Assembly: GCF_001939045.1 (NCBI RefSeq)
Contig: NZ_MKIM01000027.1
Coordinates: 186,001-250,000 of the forward strand
Reading direction: 5' to 3'
Origin: Rhizobium oryziradicis
Lineage (GTDB): Bacteria; Pseudomonadota; Alphaproteobacteria; Rhizobiales; Rhizobiaceae
DNA length: 64,000 bases
This document shows positions 1 through 8,223 of the stretch, piece by piece. The notes beneath the pieces are model-generated. The model searched no databases and was not told where the DNA came from. It saw nothing but the letters and a program-made list of their open reading frames with translations. A program made the translations under genes and the position numbers. Positions within the stretch are counted from its first letter, which is position 1; the number at the start of each line of letters is the position of its first letter.

Positions 1-1
1 C

Positions 2-835
2 CTCACTACAGCTCTTGTGGTGGGCGGCGTAGGTGCCTGGCATCTGCTGCGCAAAACGGCTCCGCGGCGGGCCGGAAAAATGTTCTCGATGGCCATGGGC
101 ATGGTGGCCATTGTGGCACCCATTCAGATTTTTGCAGGCGACGCCCATGGTCTGAATACGCTGGAGCATCAGCCGGTGAAAATCATGGCCATGGAAGGCC
201 ATTTTGACAGCCACCCCGATGGTGCGCCGTTGATCCTGTTTGGCATTCCCGATCAGCAAAACCAGCGGGTGGATTATGCAGTTCAGATTCCAAAGCTTTC
301 CAGCTTGATTTTGAAACATGATCTGAATGCGCCAATGGCTGGCCTGGATACGGTGCCGCGGGAGCTTCAGCCGCCGGTTGCCGTGGTGTTCTGGTCGTTC
401 CGCATCATGGTCGGGCTGGGCTTTGCCATGCTGGGGCTGGGGTTGTTCAGCCTATGGACGCGCTATAGGGGCACGCTCACCACCAATGTCTGGCTGCATC
501 GGCTTGCCGTTGCCATGGGGCCTGCGGGTTTTGTGGCCGTGCTGGCGGGCTGGGTGACCACAGAAGTCGGCCGCCAACCCTATACGGTCTATGGTCATCT
601 GCTCACATCGCAATCGCATTCAGCCATTGAAGCGCCTGCGGTGGCAACCTCGCTGATCCTGTTCATCATTGTCTATTTCTTCGTCTTCGGCTCTGGCACG
701 TTCTATCTGCTGCGGCTGATGGCGCGCCTGCCGCGCGACCCGACGCCGGAAATCGGCGATGCGCCCATCCGCACAGCGGGTATTGTGCCCGGTGTTGCCA
801 GCCCTCATCGCGACGGAGGCCACCATGGTCATTGA
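2..835 (+). CDS. cydA: Cytochrome bd-type quinol oxidase subunit I, 3' part
   Basis: C-terminal 277 residues of subunit I; the reading frame is open to the window edge, so the start lies outside. Subunit I carries the haems and the quinol site of the bd-type terminal oxidase in the inner membrane. Visible are several membrane segments and the conserved GWVTTEVGRQP stretch followed by YGHLLTSQSH, typical of the family's C-terminal half. The tail is His-rich. The stop overlaps the start of cydB by 11 bases, so the two are translationally coupled. The short Q-loop branch (cyanide-insensitive, CioA-like) is suggested only by the downstream DUF2474 gene; the Q-loop itself is not fully in view. Confidence 0.93.
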   Translation, partial: LTTALVVGGVGAWHLLRKTAPRRAGKMFSMAMGMVAIVAPIQIFAGDAHGLNTLEHQPVKIMAMEGHFDSHPDGAPLILFGIPDQQNQRVDYAVQIPKLSSLILKHDLNAPMAGLDTVPRELQPPVAVVFWSFRIMVGLGFAMLGLGLFSLWTRYRGTLTTNVWLHRLAVAMGPAGFVAVLAGWVTTEVGRQPYTVYGHLLTSQSHSAIEAPAVATSLILFIIVYFFVFGSGTFYLLRLMARLPRDPTPEIGDAPIRTAGIVPGVASPHRDGGHHGH

Positions 836-1829
836 TTACGCATTCATTTGGGCCGCCATTATTGCCTTTGCCATTCTCGCCTATGTCATTCTCGATGGCT
901 TTGATCTGGGGGTCGGCATTCTGTTTCCGGCTTTCAAGGACAAGCACGACCGCGACCAGATGATGAATTCGGTTGCCCCCGTATGGGACGGCAACGAAAC
1001 ATGGCTGGTGCTGGGTGGTGGCGGTCTTCTGGCGGTGTTTCCGCTGGCCTATGCCACCATTCTTCCCGCGCTGTATATGCCGATTATCTTGATGCTGATC
1101 GGGCTGATTTTTCGTGGCGTGGCCTTTGAATATCGCTGGCGCACGCACCGTTGGCGGGGTGTGTGGGATGTGGCCTTTGCCGGTGGCTCGATTGTGGCGG
1201 CGCTGATGCAGGGCATTGCGCTTGGCGCTTTGGTGCAGGGCATTCCGGTGGTCAATCGCGCCTATGCCGGCGGCTGGTGGGATTGGCTCACGCCCTTTTC
1301 CATCGGCACGGGTGTGGCGCTGGTGATCGGTTATGGGCTTTTGGGGGCTACATGGCTGGTGTTTAAAACCGTGGGGCCTCTCAGGCTTCGCGCCCAGCAA
1401 TTTGCCATGTCGGCAGCAGTGCTGACCGTGTTGGCCATGGGGGTTTTCAGCCTGTGGACACCCTGGTTGAAGCCGCATTATCTGGATCGCTGGTTTGGCT
1501 TTCCCACCTTGATTTTCAGTGTGATCGTGCCGGTTCTGGTGCTGGTTTGCCTCTATCTGATTTTCAAGGGCCTGCGCGATAATCAGGACTGGTTGCCGTT
1601 TGTGGCCTCGCTTGCCCTGTTTACACTGGGTTTTGCCGGTATCGGTATCAGCTTCTACCCCTATATGGTGCCGACAGCCTTGACGATCTGGGATGCGGCA
1701 GCGCCAGACAGCAGCCTGAAATTCCTACTTGTGGGTGCCGTTGTTCTTGTCCCGATCATTTTGTTGTACACGGGCTATGCCTACTGGGTATTCAGAGGCA
1801 AGATTAATCCAGAAGAGGGCTATCATTGA
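825..1829 (+). CDS. cydB: Cytochrome bd-type quinol oxidase subunit II
   Basis: 334-aa polytopic membrane protein, the usual length for CydB/CioB. The N-terminus has the family signature LDGFDLGVG, followed by WDGNETWLV near residue 60. Start chosen at the ATG at 825, preceded by GGAGG, because longer in-frame versions run back into cydA. Subunit II forms the heterodimer with CydA and does not itself bind all haems. It overlaps cydA by 11 bases and the next small gene by one base (TGATG), so all three form one coupled operon. Confidence 0.96.
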   Translation: MVIDYAFIWAAIIAFAILAYVILDGFDLGVGILFPAFKDKHDRDQMMNSVAPVWDGNETWLVLGGGGLLAVFPLAYATILPALYMPIILMLIGLIFRGVAFEYRWRTHRWRGVWDVAFAGGSIVAALMQGIALGALVQGIPVVNRAYAGGWWDWLTPFSIGTGVALVIGYGLLGATWLVFKTVGPLRLRAQQFAMSAAVLTVLAMGVFSLWTPWLKPHYLDRWFGFPTLIFSVIVPVLVLVCLYLIFKGLRDNQDWLPFVASLALFTLGFAGIGISFYPYMVPTALTIWDAAAPDSSLKFLLVGAVVLVPIILLYTGYAYWVFRGKINPEEGYH

Positions 1830-1948
1830 TGACTGAGCAGCGGAGTTTGGCGCAAAAACTGGTTTGGTTTGCGATTTTCTGGTTGGTGGGTGTGGGCATT
1901 GTCGGTGCCGTTGCGGCATCAATCCGGCTGGTTTTGATGACAAATTGA
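1829..1948 (+). CDS. DUF2474-type small membrane protein of bd oxidase operon
   Basis: A 39-codon gene whose ATG overlaps the cydB stop (TGATG). The product has a short charged N-terminus, one hydrophobic segment of about 22 residues (FAIFWLVGVGIVGAVAAS) and a short tail. Position, size and the single helix match the DUF2474 proteins that follow cydAB/cioAB operons, analogues of the CydX accessory subunit. Likely role is stabilising the oxidase complex; that is inference from the family and position. Confidence 0.8.
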   Translation: MTEQRSLAQKLVWFAIFWLVGVGIVGAVAASIRLVLMTN

Positions 1949-2053
1949 GAGAAACATCAAAATAATTTGATCGTTGCTCTAAAAATGCATGCGTGGCGTT
2001 GCCATATGGAAAGCGGAGGCCAATTTAGGGCCGGGATGAACATAGAGGGTGGT

Positions 2054-3037
2054 ATGCAGAGAGCTTTAAAAGCATTGGGCATTGTGATGATCGGCTTGGC
2101 GGTGACAGTGACATCGGCCGATTTCGCCGAGGCACGCAAAGCCGGAGGCTTCAGCAGCTTTGGCAGCCGAGGCAGCAAAACCTATAGCGCGCCTGCAACC
2201 ACCAACACCGCCCCCACAACGGCGGCTCCTATTCAACGCAGCATGACACCTAATACCGCCCAACCCGGTGCCATGGGCCAAGCCGCACAGGCGGCACCCA
2301 AGCGCGGCCTGTTTGGCGGCATGGCCGGCGGCCTCATGGGTGGCCTGTTGATGGGTGGCCTGTTTGGCATGTTGCTGGGCGGTGGCTTTGGTGGCATTTC
2401 CGGCATGTTTGGCATGCTCTTCCAAATCCTGCTGATTGGCGGCGCGATTATGCTGGCCATGCGGTTTTTTGGCCGCAATCGCACCGCGCAAGCGCAGGCT
2501 TATTCCGGATCAGACAATCGCACCGCCCATTCGGGTGATGCACCGCAGCCATCCGCAAATCAGGGCTTTGGTGGTTTCTCCATTCCCAAGATTGGCGGTT
2601 CTGCCCAGCCCGCTGCCGTATCCGGCAGCGACGAGGTTGGCATTACGCCAAAAGATCAGGAAACCTTTGAGGAATTGCTGAAAGAAATGCAGCATGCCTA
2701 TGCCGCTGAGGATTATTCCGCCCTTCGCCGGATTACCACGCCGGAAGCCATGTCTTATCTGGCCGAAGAGCTGGGCGAGAATGCCACCAAGGGCGTCAAG
2801 AACGACGTGCGCGATGTAAAACTCTTGCAGGGCGATCTGTCTGAGGCATGGCGCGAAGGCAATGTGGATTATGCCACCGTTGCCATGCGCTATGAAGCCA
2901 TCGACGTGATGCGTGACCGCACAAGTGGCAAGGTGGTTGAGGGCGATCCTGACCATCCACAGGAATCGGTTGAGGTCTGGACATTTATTCGCAGACCCGC
3001 AACAGGCTGGAGCATCTCAGCTATTCAGTCTGCTTGA
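2054..3037 (+). CDS. Tim44-like domain protein
   Basis: 327 aa from the ATG at 2054, which follows GAGGGT and begins a signal-peptide-like hydrophobic stretch (IVMIGLAVTVTSADFAEA). After it comes a Ser/Thr/Gly-rich linker, a glycine-rich hydrophobic segment near residues 95-140 (repeated GG(L/M)(L/M)MGG) and a C-terminal domain from about residue 195. That domain resembles the Tim44/MRPL45 fold seen in bacterial membrane-associated Tim44-like proteins. An ATG 18 bases upstream (2036) is a possible alternative start. A strong terminator follows, so it is probably monocistronic. Function in bacteria is not settled. Confidence 0.82.
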   Translation: MQRALKALGIVMIGLAVTVTSADFAEARKAGGFSSFGSRGSKTYSAPATTNTAPTTAAPIQRSMTPNTAQPGAMGQAAQAAPKRGLFGGMAGGLMGGLLMGGLFGMLLGGGFGGISGMFGMLFQILLIGGAIMLAMRFFGRNRTAQAQAYSGSDNRTAHSGDAPQPSANQGFGGFSIPKIGGSAQPAAVSGSDEVGITPKDQETFEELLKEMQHAYAAEDYSALRRITTPEAMSYLAEELGENATKGVKNDVRDVKLLQGDLSEAWREGNVDYATVAMRYEAIDVMRDRTSGKVVEGDPDHPQESVEVWTFIRRPATGWSISAIQSA

Positions 3038-3069
3038 TCAGCGACAGCTTGCGATACGAACAATGAGAG

Positions 3070-3097
3070 CCTCCGGTCTTTGGGCCGGAGGTTTTTT
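3070..3097 (+). terminator. Rho-independent terminator after the Tim44-like gene
   Basis: Seven-base stem CCTCCGG / CCGGAGG with an eight-base loop, followed by six T residues, 33 bases after the stop. Confidence 0.9.
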
Positions 3098-3100
3098 CGT

Positions 3101-3168
3101 CTAAAATTCTTTGTTTGAGTTTGTCTTTTCGGGAAAACCGACTTCCACTTTTCCCTGACAAATTTTAG
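3101..3168 (-). repeat. Family A intergenic repeat (RIME-like)
   Basis: Copy of the A element, in inverted orientation: (minus strand) TTTGTCAGGGAAAAGTGGAA, then GTCGGTTTTCCCG, then AAGACAAACTCAAACAAAG. Other copies lie at 16658, 26448, 30322, 36138, 39482 and 41977. This copy supplies the TAA stop of the SorC-family gene. Resembles known rhizobial intergenic mosaic repeats; exact family name not assigned. Confidence 0.75.
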
Positions 3169-4118
3169 TGGCTCAAGAGAAACTTTGCCGCGTCTTCATC
3201 GGTGATCAGCGCGTTGATGTGGCCGCCGACCACGGCGGCGCGAATGGCGGCATGTTTGCGTTTGCCGCGCGCCATGCCAATCACGGTCGAGGTTTGGCGT
3301 GAGGGAATGTCCATACTGGCCACCCGCTCATTGACGGGGTCTGCCAGCAATTGGCCTTTTTCGTCAAAAATCCAGCCGCAGATTTCGCCGGTGGCACCAG
3401 AATCCAGCAAGGCCTGCATCTCGGTGTGTTTCAAAAAGCCGTCTTGCAGCAGCGGCGCATTCAGCGTCATCTCACCAATGCCGACAAAGGTGACATTCGA
3501 TTGCTGACCAAGCGCGATGGTGGGAGCCACCAGCGGCTGACGACGCAGCAGGTCGCGCTCCTCCTTTGAGGAGACAATGACCGGCAGCGGCATGGGAAAA
3601 TGCGGCGCTTTCACTGCATCGGCCATGGAAAAGATAACGTTGAAATAGGCGGCCGAGCCGTCCGGGCTGATATTGCCGGTCAAGGATACAATCTTGTGCT
3701 GCGGACACTCCATGGCAGACAATTGGTCAATCATGGCGCGCAGCGTGCGGCCCGTGCCCATGGCAATAATCAGCGGTTCTGGCTGTTTCAGCCAGCGTTC
3801 CAGCTCTGCCGCCCCGGCTTCGGCAATGCCGGTGGTGGTGGCATCCGAGCCGGGATCGGTGGGCACCACCTCGACTTGGCTGAGGCCGAATTTTTTCTGC
3901 ACGGCATCGGCCAGTTCCAGACAAACGGCAATGGGGTGATCGAGCCGCACTTTCACCAGCTTTTCCGCCACGGCCAGTGACACCAGCCGCTGGGCGCTCT
4001 GGCGGGAGATATTCATGGCAGCCGCGATTTCGTCTTGCGTGCGACCGGCCACATAATAGAGCCAGCCCGCGCGGGCGGCGTCATCCAGTCTTGCGTTCGA
4101 GCTTGCTTTTCTTGCCAT
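3165..4118 (-). CDS. SorC/DeoR-family sugar-responsive transcriptional regulator
   Basis: 317 aa from the ATG at 4118. Three consecutive ATGs occur (4124, 4121, 4118), and the GGGAG directly in front gives sensible spacing only to the third. The N-terminus has a helix-turn-helix ([20 protein letters not shown], about residues 26-45). The rest is the SorC-type phosphosugar-binding domain with the ligand-loop-like IAMGTGRTL near residue 120 and FVGIGEM near 230. Such proteins repress or activate sugar/polyol catabolic operons. No sugar operon is adjacent, so the target is unknown. The stop codon lies in an intergenic repeat. Confidence 0.88.
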   Translation of the reverse strand: MARKASSNARLDDAARAGWLYYVAGRTQDEIAAAMNISRQSAQRLVSLAVAEKLVKVRLDHPIAVCLELADAVQKKFGLSQVEVVPTDPGSDATTTGIAEAGAAELERWLKQPEPLIIAMGTGRTLRAMIDQLSAMECPQHKIVSLTGNISPDGSAAYFNVIFSMADAVKAPHFPMPLPVIVSSKEERDLLRRQPLVAPTIALGQQSNVTFVGIGEMTLNAPLLQDGFLKHTEMQALLDSGATGEICGWIFDEKGQLLADPVNERVASMDIPSRQTSTVIGMARGKRKHAAIRAAVVGGHINALITDEDAAKFLLSH

Positions 4119-4249
4119 CATCATCTCCCGGCCTTGAGGTAGACCCGAAGTTTCGTCTCTGTCAATGCAGGTTATCGGTGTCAGGTCTTGAGTTTGGTTC
4201 CCTTTGCCCGCTATGCATGGTGACACAGACAATGCAGTGGGAGCATCAC

Positions 4250-4951
4250 ATGGCACAATCTACACCGCAACTGGAAGAGAGTTGGAAATCGGTGGTTGGT
4301 GGCGAGTTTGACCAACCCTATATGCGCAGCCTCAAGCAATTTCTGCTGGAGGAAAAACAGGCCGGAAAGCCTATCTTTCCCAAAGGGTCGCAATATTTTC
4401 GCGCCATGGATCTGACCCCGGTCGATCAGGTGCGAGTGGTGATTTTGGGCCAAGATCCCTATCATGGCGCGGGCCAGGCCCACGGATTGTGCTTTTCCGT
4501 GCAGCCCGGTGTGCGTATTCCGCCGTCATTGGTCAATATCTATAAGGAAATGGAAAGCGATCTGGGCATTCCGCGCGCCAACCATGGCTTTTTGGAGCAT
4601 TGGGCGCGCCAAGGCGTGTTGCTGCTCAACAGTGTGTTGACGGTGGAAGAGGGCCGCGCTGGCTCCCATCAGGGCAAGGGCTGGGAGCGGTTCACTGACC
4701 GCATCATTCACACTGTGGCCGAAGAGCATGAGCATGTGGTGTTTATTCTCTGGGGGGCCTATGCGCAGAAAAAAGCGGCGTTTGTCGATCCAAAGCGTCA
4801 TCTGGTGCTGAAATCCGTGCATCCATCACCGCTCTCGGCCCACAATGGCTTCTTTGGCTCCAGGCCTTTTTCAAAGACCAATGCCTATTTGCAAAGCCAT
4901 GGGCTGGCACCGATTGATTGGCAATTGCCGATCACGCCAGACGCAGGTTAG
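4250..4951 (+). CDS. ung: Uracil-DNA glycosylase, family 1
   Basis: 233 aa, normal for Ung. It removes uracil from DNA to start base excision repair. All active-site motifs are visible: GQDPYHG with the water-activating Asp69, [22 protein letters not shown], and [11 protein letters not shown] with His191. Start at the ATG at 4250 after GTGGGAG; an ATG at 4232 would add six residues. It diverges from the SorC-family gene and is followed 60 bases later by an aldehyde dehydrogenase gene that has its own strong ribosome-binding site. Confidence 0.97.
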   Translation: MAQSTPQLEESWKSVVGGEFDQPYMRSLKQFLLEEKQAGKPIFPKGSQYFRAMDLTPVDQVRVVILGQDPYHGAGQAHGLCFSVQPGVRIPPSLVNIYKEMESDLGIPRANHGFLEHWARQGVLLLNSVLTVEEGRAGSHQGKGWERFTDRIIHTVAEEHEHVVFILWGAYAQKKAAFVDPKRHLVLKSVHPSPLSAHNGFFGSRPFSKTNAYLQSHGLAPIDWQLPITPDAG

Positions 4952-5010
4952 CGCTTGCAGTTTGCCCGCCTTTGCCGATAGTCTGCGTGGATCAAAGCAG
5001 GGGAGGTACG

Positions 5011-6438
5011 ATGAGCAATCACCTGAAATTCTTCATTGACGGCGAATGGGTTGACCCGGCAATTCCTGCCACGCTGGATGTTATCGATCCGTCCACCGAG
5101 GAAGCCTTTACCGCGATTTCCGTGGGTTCCAAAGCCGATGTCGACAAGGCGGTCGCTGCTGCCAAGCGCGCCTTTGCGACGTTTTCACTCTGGTCGGTGG
5201 AAGAGCGCCTGGCGCTGCTTCATCGTATGTTGGTGGAATATAACAAGCGTTTTGACGATATTGCCAAGGCCGTGAGCTTTGAAATGGGTGCGCCCATGTC
5301 CTTTGCCTTAGAGGCGCAAGCCTGGGCCGGCCGCGCCCATATGGAAGCCACCATTGCCGGGCTGGAAAATTTCAAATTTTCTGAAAAGCGTGGCGCGACC
5401 ACGGTTGTCAAAGAGCCGATTGGCGTTTGCGCGCTGATCACCCCATGGAACTGGCCGCTGAACCAGATTGTCTGCAAGGTGGCCCCGGCCATTGCCGCTG
5501 GCTGCACCGTGGTGCTCAAACCCTCGGAAATCGCACCCATCAGCGGTATTATCTTTTCCGAAGTGATGGAAGCGGCGGGCGTGCCCAAGGGCGTCTACAA
5601 CATGGTCAATGGCAATGGCCCGGATGTGGGGCAGGTCATGGCTGGCCATCCAGATGTCGATATGGTGTCGTTCACCGGCTCCACCCGTGCAGGCATTATC
5701 GTTGCCAAAACGGCGGCTGACACCGTCAAGCGCGTGGCGCAGGAACTGGGCGGCAAGTCGGCCAATATCGTCCTGCCCGATGCCGATTTCGAGAGTGCCA
5801 TCCGCAAGGGTGTGCAAGGTTGCTTTGGCAATTCCGGCCAATCGTGCGATGCGCCAACCCGCATGCTGGTGCCTGCCGATCGCCACGATGAAGCACTAGT
5901 TTACGCCAAATCGGAAGCCGAAACCTTTGTGGTCGGTGATCCGCGCGCCGACGATACGGTGCTTGGTCCTGTGGTCAGTCAGGTGCAGTTTGACAAGATC
6001 CAGCGCTTGATTGAAGCCGGGATTAAAGAGGGGGCAACTTTGGTAACCGGCGGTCTCGGCCGCCCTGAAAATCTCAACCGTGGCTATTACGTGCGCCCCA
6101 CCATTTTTGGCAATGTGCGCAATGACATGACCATCGCCCGCGAAGAAATTTTTGGTCCTGTGCTGTCGATTTTGCCCTACAAGGACGAAGAAGAAGCGGT
6201 CGAAATTGCCAATGATACGGTTTATGGTCTGGCCGCTTATGTGCAGTCAGTCAATATTGAGCATGCCCGTGATGTGGCCAAGAAAATGCGGGCCGGTTCG
6301 GTTTATCTCAACTATCCAGAGTGGGATACCTTTGCGCCCTTTGGCGGCTACAAGCAATCCGGCAATGGCCGCGAATATGCTGATTGGGCCATCCATGATT
6401 TTGTCGAAATCAAGGGCATTGTTGGCTGGGGCGATTGA
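5011..6438 (+). CDS. NAD(P)-dependent aldehyde dehydrogenase family protein
   Basis: 475 aa, start ATG 5011 behind GGGGAGG. Oxidises an aldehyde to the acid with NAD(P)+. Motifs: TPWNWPLNQ (residues about 145-153), FTGSTRAG for the cofactor, ELGGKSA with general base Glu245, GNSGQSC with nucleophile Cys279, and EEIFGPVL. The substrate cannot be read from the sequence. The closely following RidA-like gene (five-base gap) suggests a pathway generating reactive enamine/imine intermediates, which is inference. Confidence 0.93.
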   Translation: MSNHLKFFIDGEWVDPAIPATLDVIDPSTEEAFTAISVGSKADVDKAVAAAKRAFATFSLWSVEERLALLHRMLVEYNKRFDDIAKAVSFEMGAPMSFALEAQAWAGRAHMEATIAGLENFKFSEKRGATTVVKEPIGVCALITPWNWPLNQIVCKVAPAIAAGCTVVLKPSEIAPISGIIFSEVMEAAGVPKGVYNMVNGNGPDVGQVMAGHPDVDMVSFTGSTRAGIIVAKTAADTVKRVAQELGGKSANIVLPDADFESAIRKGVQGCFGNSGQSCDAPTRMLVPADRHDEALVYAKSEAETFVVGDPRADDTVLGPVVSQVQFDKIQRLIEAGIKEGATLVTGGLGRPENLNRGYYVRPTIFGNVRNDMTIAREEIFGPVLSILPYKDEEEAVEIANDTVYGLAAYVQSVNIEHARDVAKKMRAGSVYLNYPEWDTFAPFGGYKQSGNGREYADWAIHDFVEIKGIVGWGD

Positions 6439-6443
6439 AACGC

Positions 6444-6833
6444 ATGAAGCAGGTCTTTAATCCGCCGTCGGTGCGAAAGCCCTTTGGTCAATATAACCAC
6501 GGCCTGCTTGTGCCGCCGGGGGCTAGCCTGCTGGTCACCTCTGGCCAGCTCGGAATCGGTGCGGATGATGTGATTCCGCCCGATGTCGAAGGGCAGGCGG
6601 CCCTTTGCTTTCAAGCCATCGGTGCGATCCTGGAAGAGGCGGGCATGAGCTTTGCCGACGTGATCCGCATCTCGGGCTTTGTCACCAGGCGTGAAGATTT
6701 CGCACCCTATATGGCGGTGCGAGATCGCTTTACGCTGGAGCCCAAGCCGGTTTCCACACTGATTATTGTCGGTGGTTTCACCCGCCCGGAATTTCTGGTT
6801 GAGGTAGAGGTCACAGCGGCGAAATCTGTTTGA
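6444..6833 (+). CDS. RidA/YjgF-family protein
   Basis: 129 aa, the usual size of Rid proteins, which hydrolyse reactive enamines/imines or act in related catabolic steps. The sequence has the typical PFGQYNHGLLV and SGQLGI segments, and a C-terminal RPEFLVEVEVTA that fits the trimer interface. The Rid arginine is present in the SGFVTRREDFAPYMAV region by position, but the canonical RidA motif is not exact, so it is probably another Rid subgroup. ATG 6444 chosen over TTG 6435. Co-transcribed with the aldehyde dehydrogenase. Confidence 0.85.
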   Translation: MKQVFNPPSVRKPFGQYNHGLLVPPGASLLVTSGQLGIGADDVIPPDVEGQAALCFQAIGAILEEAGMSFADVIRISGFVTRREDFAPYMAVRDRFTLEPKPVSTLIIVGGFTRPEFLVEVEVTAAKSV

Positions 6834-6962
6834 TTTTTTGGTGTTGAAAAGGGTGTTCTACTCCCGAAAATAGTAGATGGAGAGAGAAAATCTCCCCGCG
6901 ACAAATCTGCAATTATCTCTATTTTCCTCTCTTGAAATCTATTGTGCTTGAGGGGAAAATTT

Positions 6963-7454
6963 ATGAGAATCGTGCTTGCCGCTGTCATTCTGGCGGCTTT
7001 TTTGCCATCGGTGTCCTTTGCAGATACTTTGCTGTTTCCAAGCGAAGATCCGATTGCGCAGATCACCATTCCTGCCGATTGGGAGCCAAAAGAAACCGAA
7101 AGTGGCGTTGATGCCACATCGGCCGATGCGGCTATCTATCTTGCCGTCGATGTTGCCAATGCCAAAACCAGTGACAAGGTGATTGATGACGCGATTGCGT
7201 TTTTGAAAAAGAACGGCGTTAAAATCGATGGCTCGACCCAAAAGCAGTCCGATGAAGTGATCAACGGCATGGACATGAGCAATTTTGACTGGACCGGCAC
7301 CGATGAAGAAGGCCCAGTCAATGTCAGCCTGTCGGTTGTTTCGCCAAAGCCCGGCAAGCTGCTGGTCATCACCTATTGGGGATCAAAGGGCAAACAGGAA
7401 AAGCATTTTGGCGAATTGCAGGAGATTATCGCCTCCTTGAAGCCGTCCAAATAA
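6963..7454 (+). CDS. Secreted/periplasmic protein of unknown function
   Basis: 163 aa with a clear signal peptide (MRIVLAAVILAAFLPSVSFA, cleavage likely after residue 20) and a small alpha/beta-like mature domain of about 140 residues. Start ATG 6963 follows GAGGGG. No catalytic motif or named domain recognised. It is separated from the RidA-like gene by 129 bases containing a plausible promoter region, and converges with the next gene. Confidence 0.75.
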   Translation: MRIVLAAVILAAFLPSVSFADTLLFPSEDPIAQITIPADWEPKETESGVDATSADAAIYLAVDVANAKTSDKVIDDAIAFLKKNGVKIDGSTQKQSDEVINGMDMSNFDWTGTDEEGPVNVSLSVVSPKPGKLLVITYWGSKGKQEKHFGELQEIIASLKPSK

Positions 7455-7463
7455 GCCTGAGTT

Positions 7464-8045
7464 TCAAAACCGCTCCATCTCGCGCCGCACTTTATTCATG
7501 AAGGCGGCGCGGGTTTGTTCCGTGCAATTGTTCATGTCGTAATGGGCCATGAATTTCACTGGTGCTCCGATTTTTATCTGGGCACGGATCACACGTTTGA
7601 TGGTCTTTTTTGGCGGGTTGCCGGCCAGAAAGGCCCGCATGGGCGTGGCCCCATAGGTCAGCACCGCTGCCATTTTGCGAATATGCCGAAGCGTTGGCGT
7701 CAACTGGCCATCGTTGAGAGCAAAGCTGACACCCGGCAGCCAGACCCGGTCAAAATAGCCTTTCAATATGGCCGGGAAGCCAAAATTCCACACTGGTGTG
7801 ACAATGACCAGCCCTTCGGCGGCTTTCAGGCGCTCTACATAGGGCTGCACCAGTGCGGTGTTTTCAGGATAATCATGGTAGATGTGCCGGTCATGGGCGG
7901 ATAGCACGGGGTCAAACCCTTCATCATAGAGATTGCAGCCATCGACCTCGTGGCCTGCTTTGGTCAAGCTCTCAAGCGTCAGGTGATAGAGCGCACGACC
8001 ATAGCTTTCTGCGATGGGATGGGAGTGAAGAACAAGAACGCGCAT
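7464..8045 (-). CDS. NAD(P)H-quinone oxidoreductase-type flavodoxin-fold protein
   Basis: 193 aa. The N-terminus MRVLVLHSHPIAESYGRAL is the FMN phosphate-binding start of the NQO1/KefF/MdaB family, followed by VTPVWNFGFPAILKGYFDRVWLPG, the family's central motif. Predicted cytosolic two-electron reductase of quinones or similar electrophiles. Start ATG 8045, 11 codons inside the longest frame, chosen because the beta strand begins there. It lies 178 bases downstream of the FAD-oxidase operon on the same strand and may or may not be read with it. Confidence 0.88.
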   Translation of the reverse strand: MRVLVLHSHPIAESYGRALYHLTLESLTKAGHEVDGCNLYDEGFDPVLSAHDRHIYHDYPENTALVQPYVERLKAAEGLVIVTPVWNFGFPAILKGYFDRVWLPGVSFALNDGQLTPTLRHIRKMAAVLTYGATPMRAFLAGNPPKKTIKRVIRAQIKIGAPVKFMAHYDMNNCTEQTRAAFMNKVRREMERF

Positions 8046-8223
8046 GGCAAAGCTCCAGGTTTGTGCCTGTGTCACCACAGGCTCAAAGTGAAAACGTCCG
8101 CGCCGTTTGTCCTAATGCATCTTATCCGCCGCCCAAGCCGGATCAGGATGCACCACGTTTTGCACGTGAACAGGAAGCCCTGTCAGGAGTACCTTCGGAA
8201 TGAATGTTGTGTGGCGGTAATCT

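Noticed and set aside
666-1478. 270-codon minus-strand frame
   Set aside because: Antisense shadow of cydB, rich in Gln/His/Arg from complementing hydrophobic codons; no ribosome-binding site.
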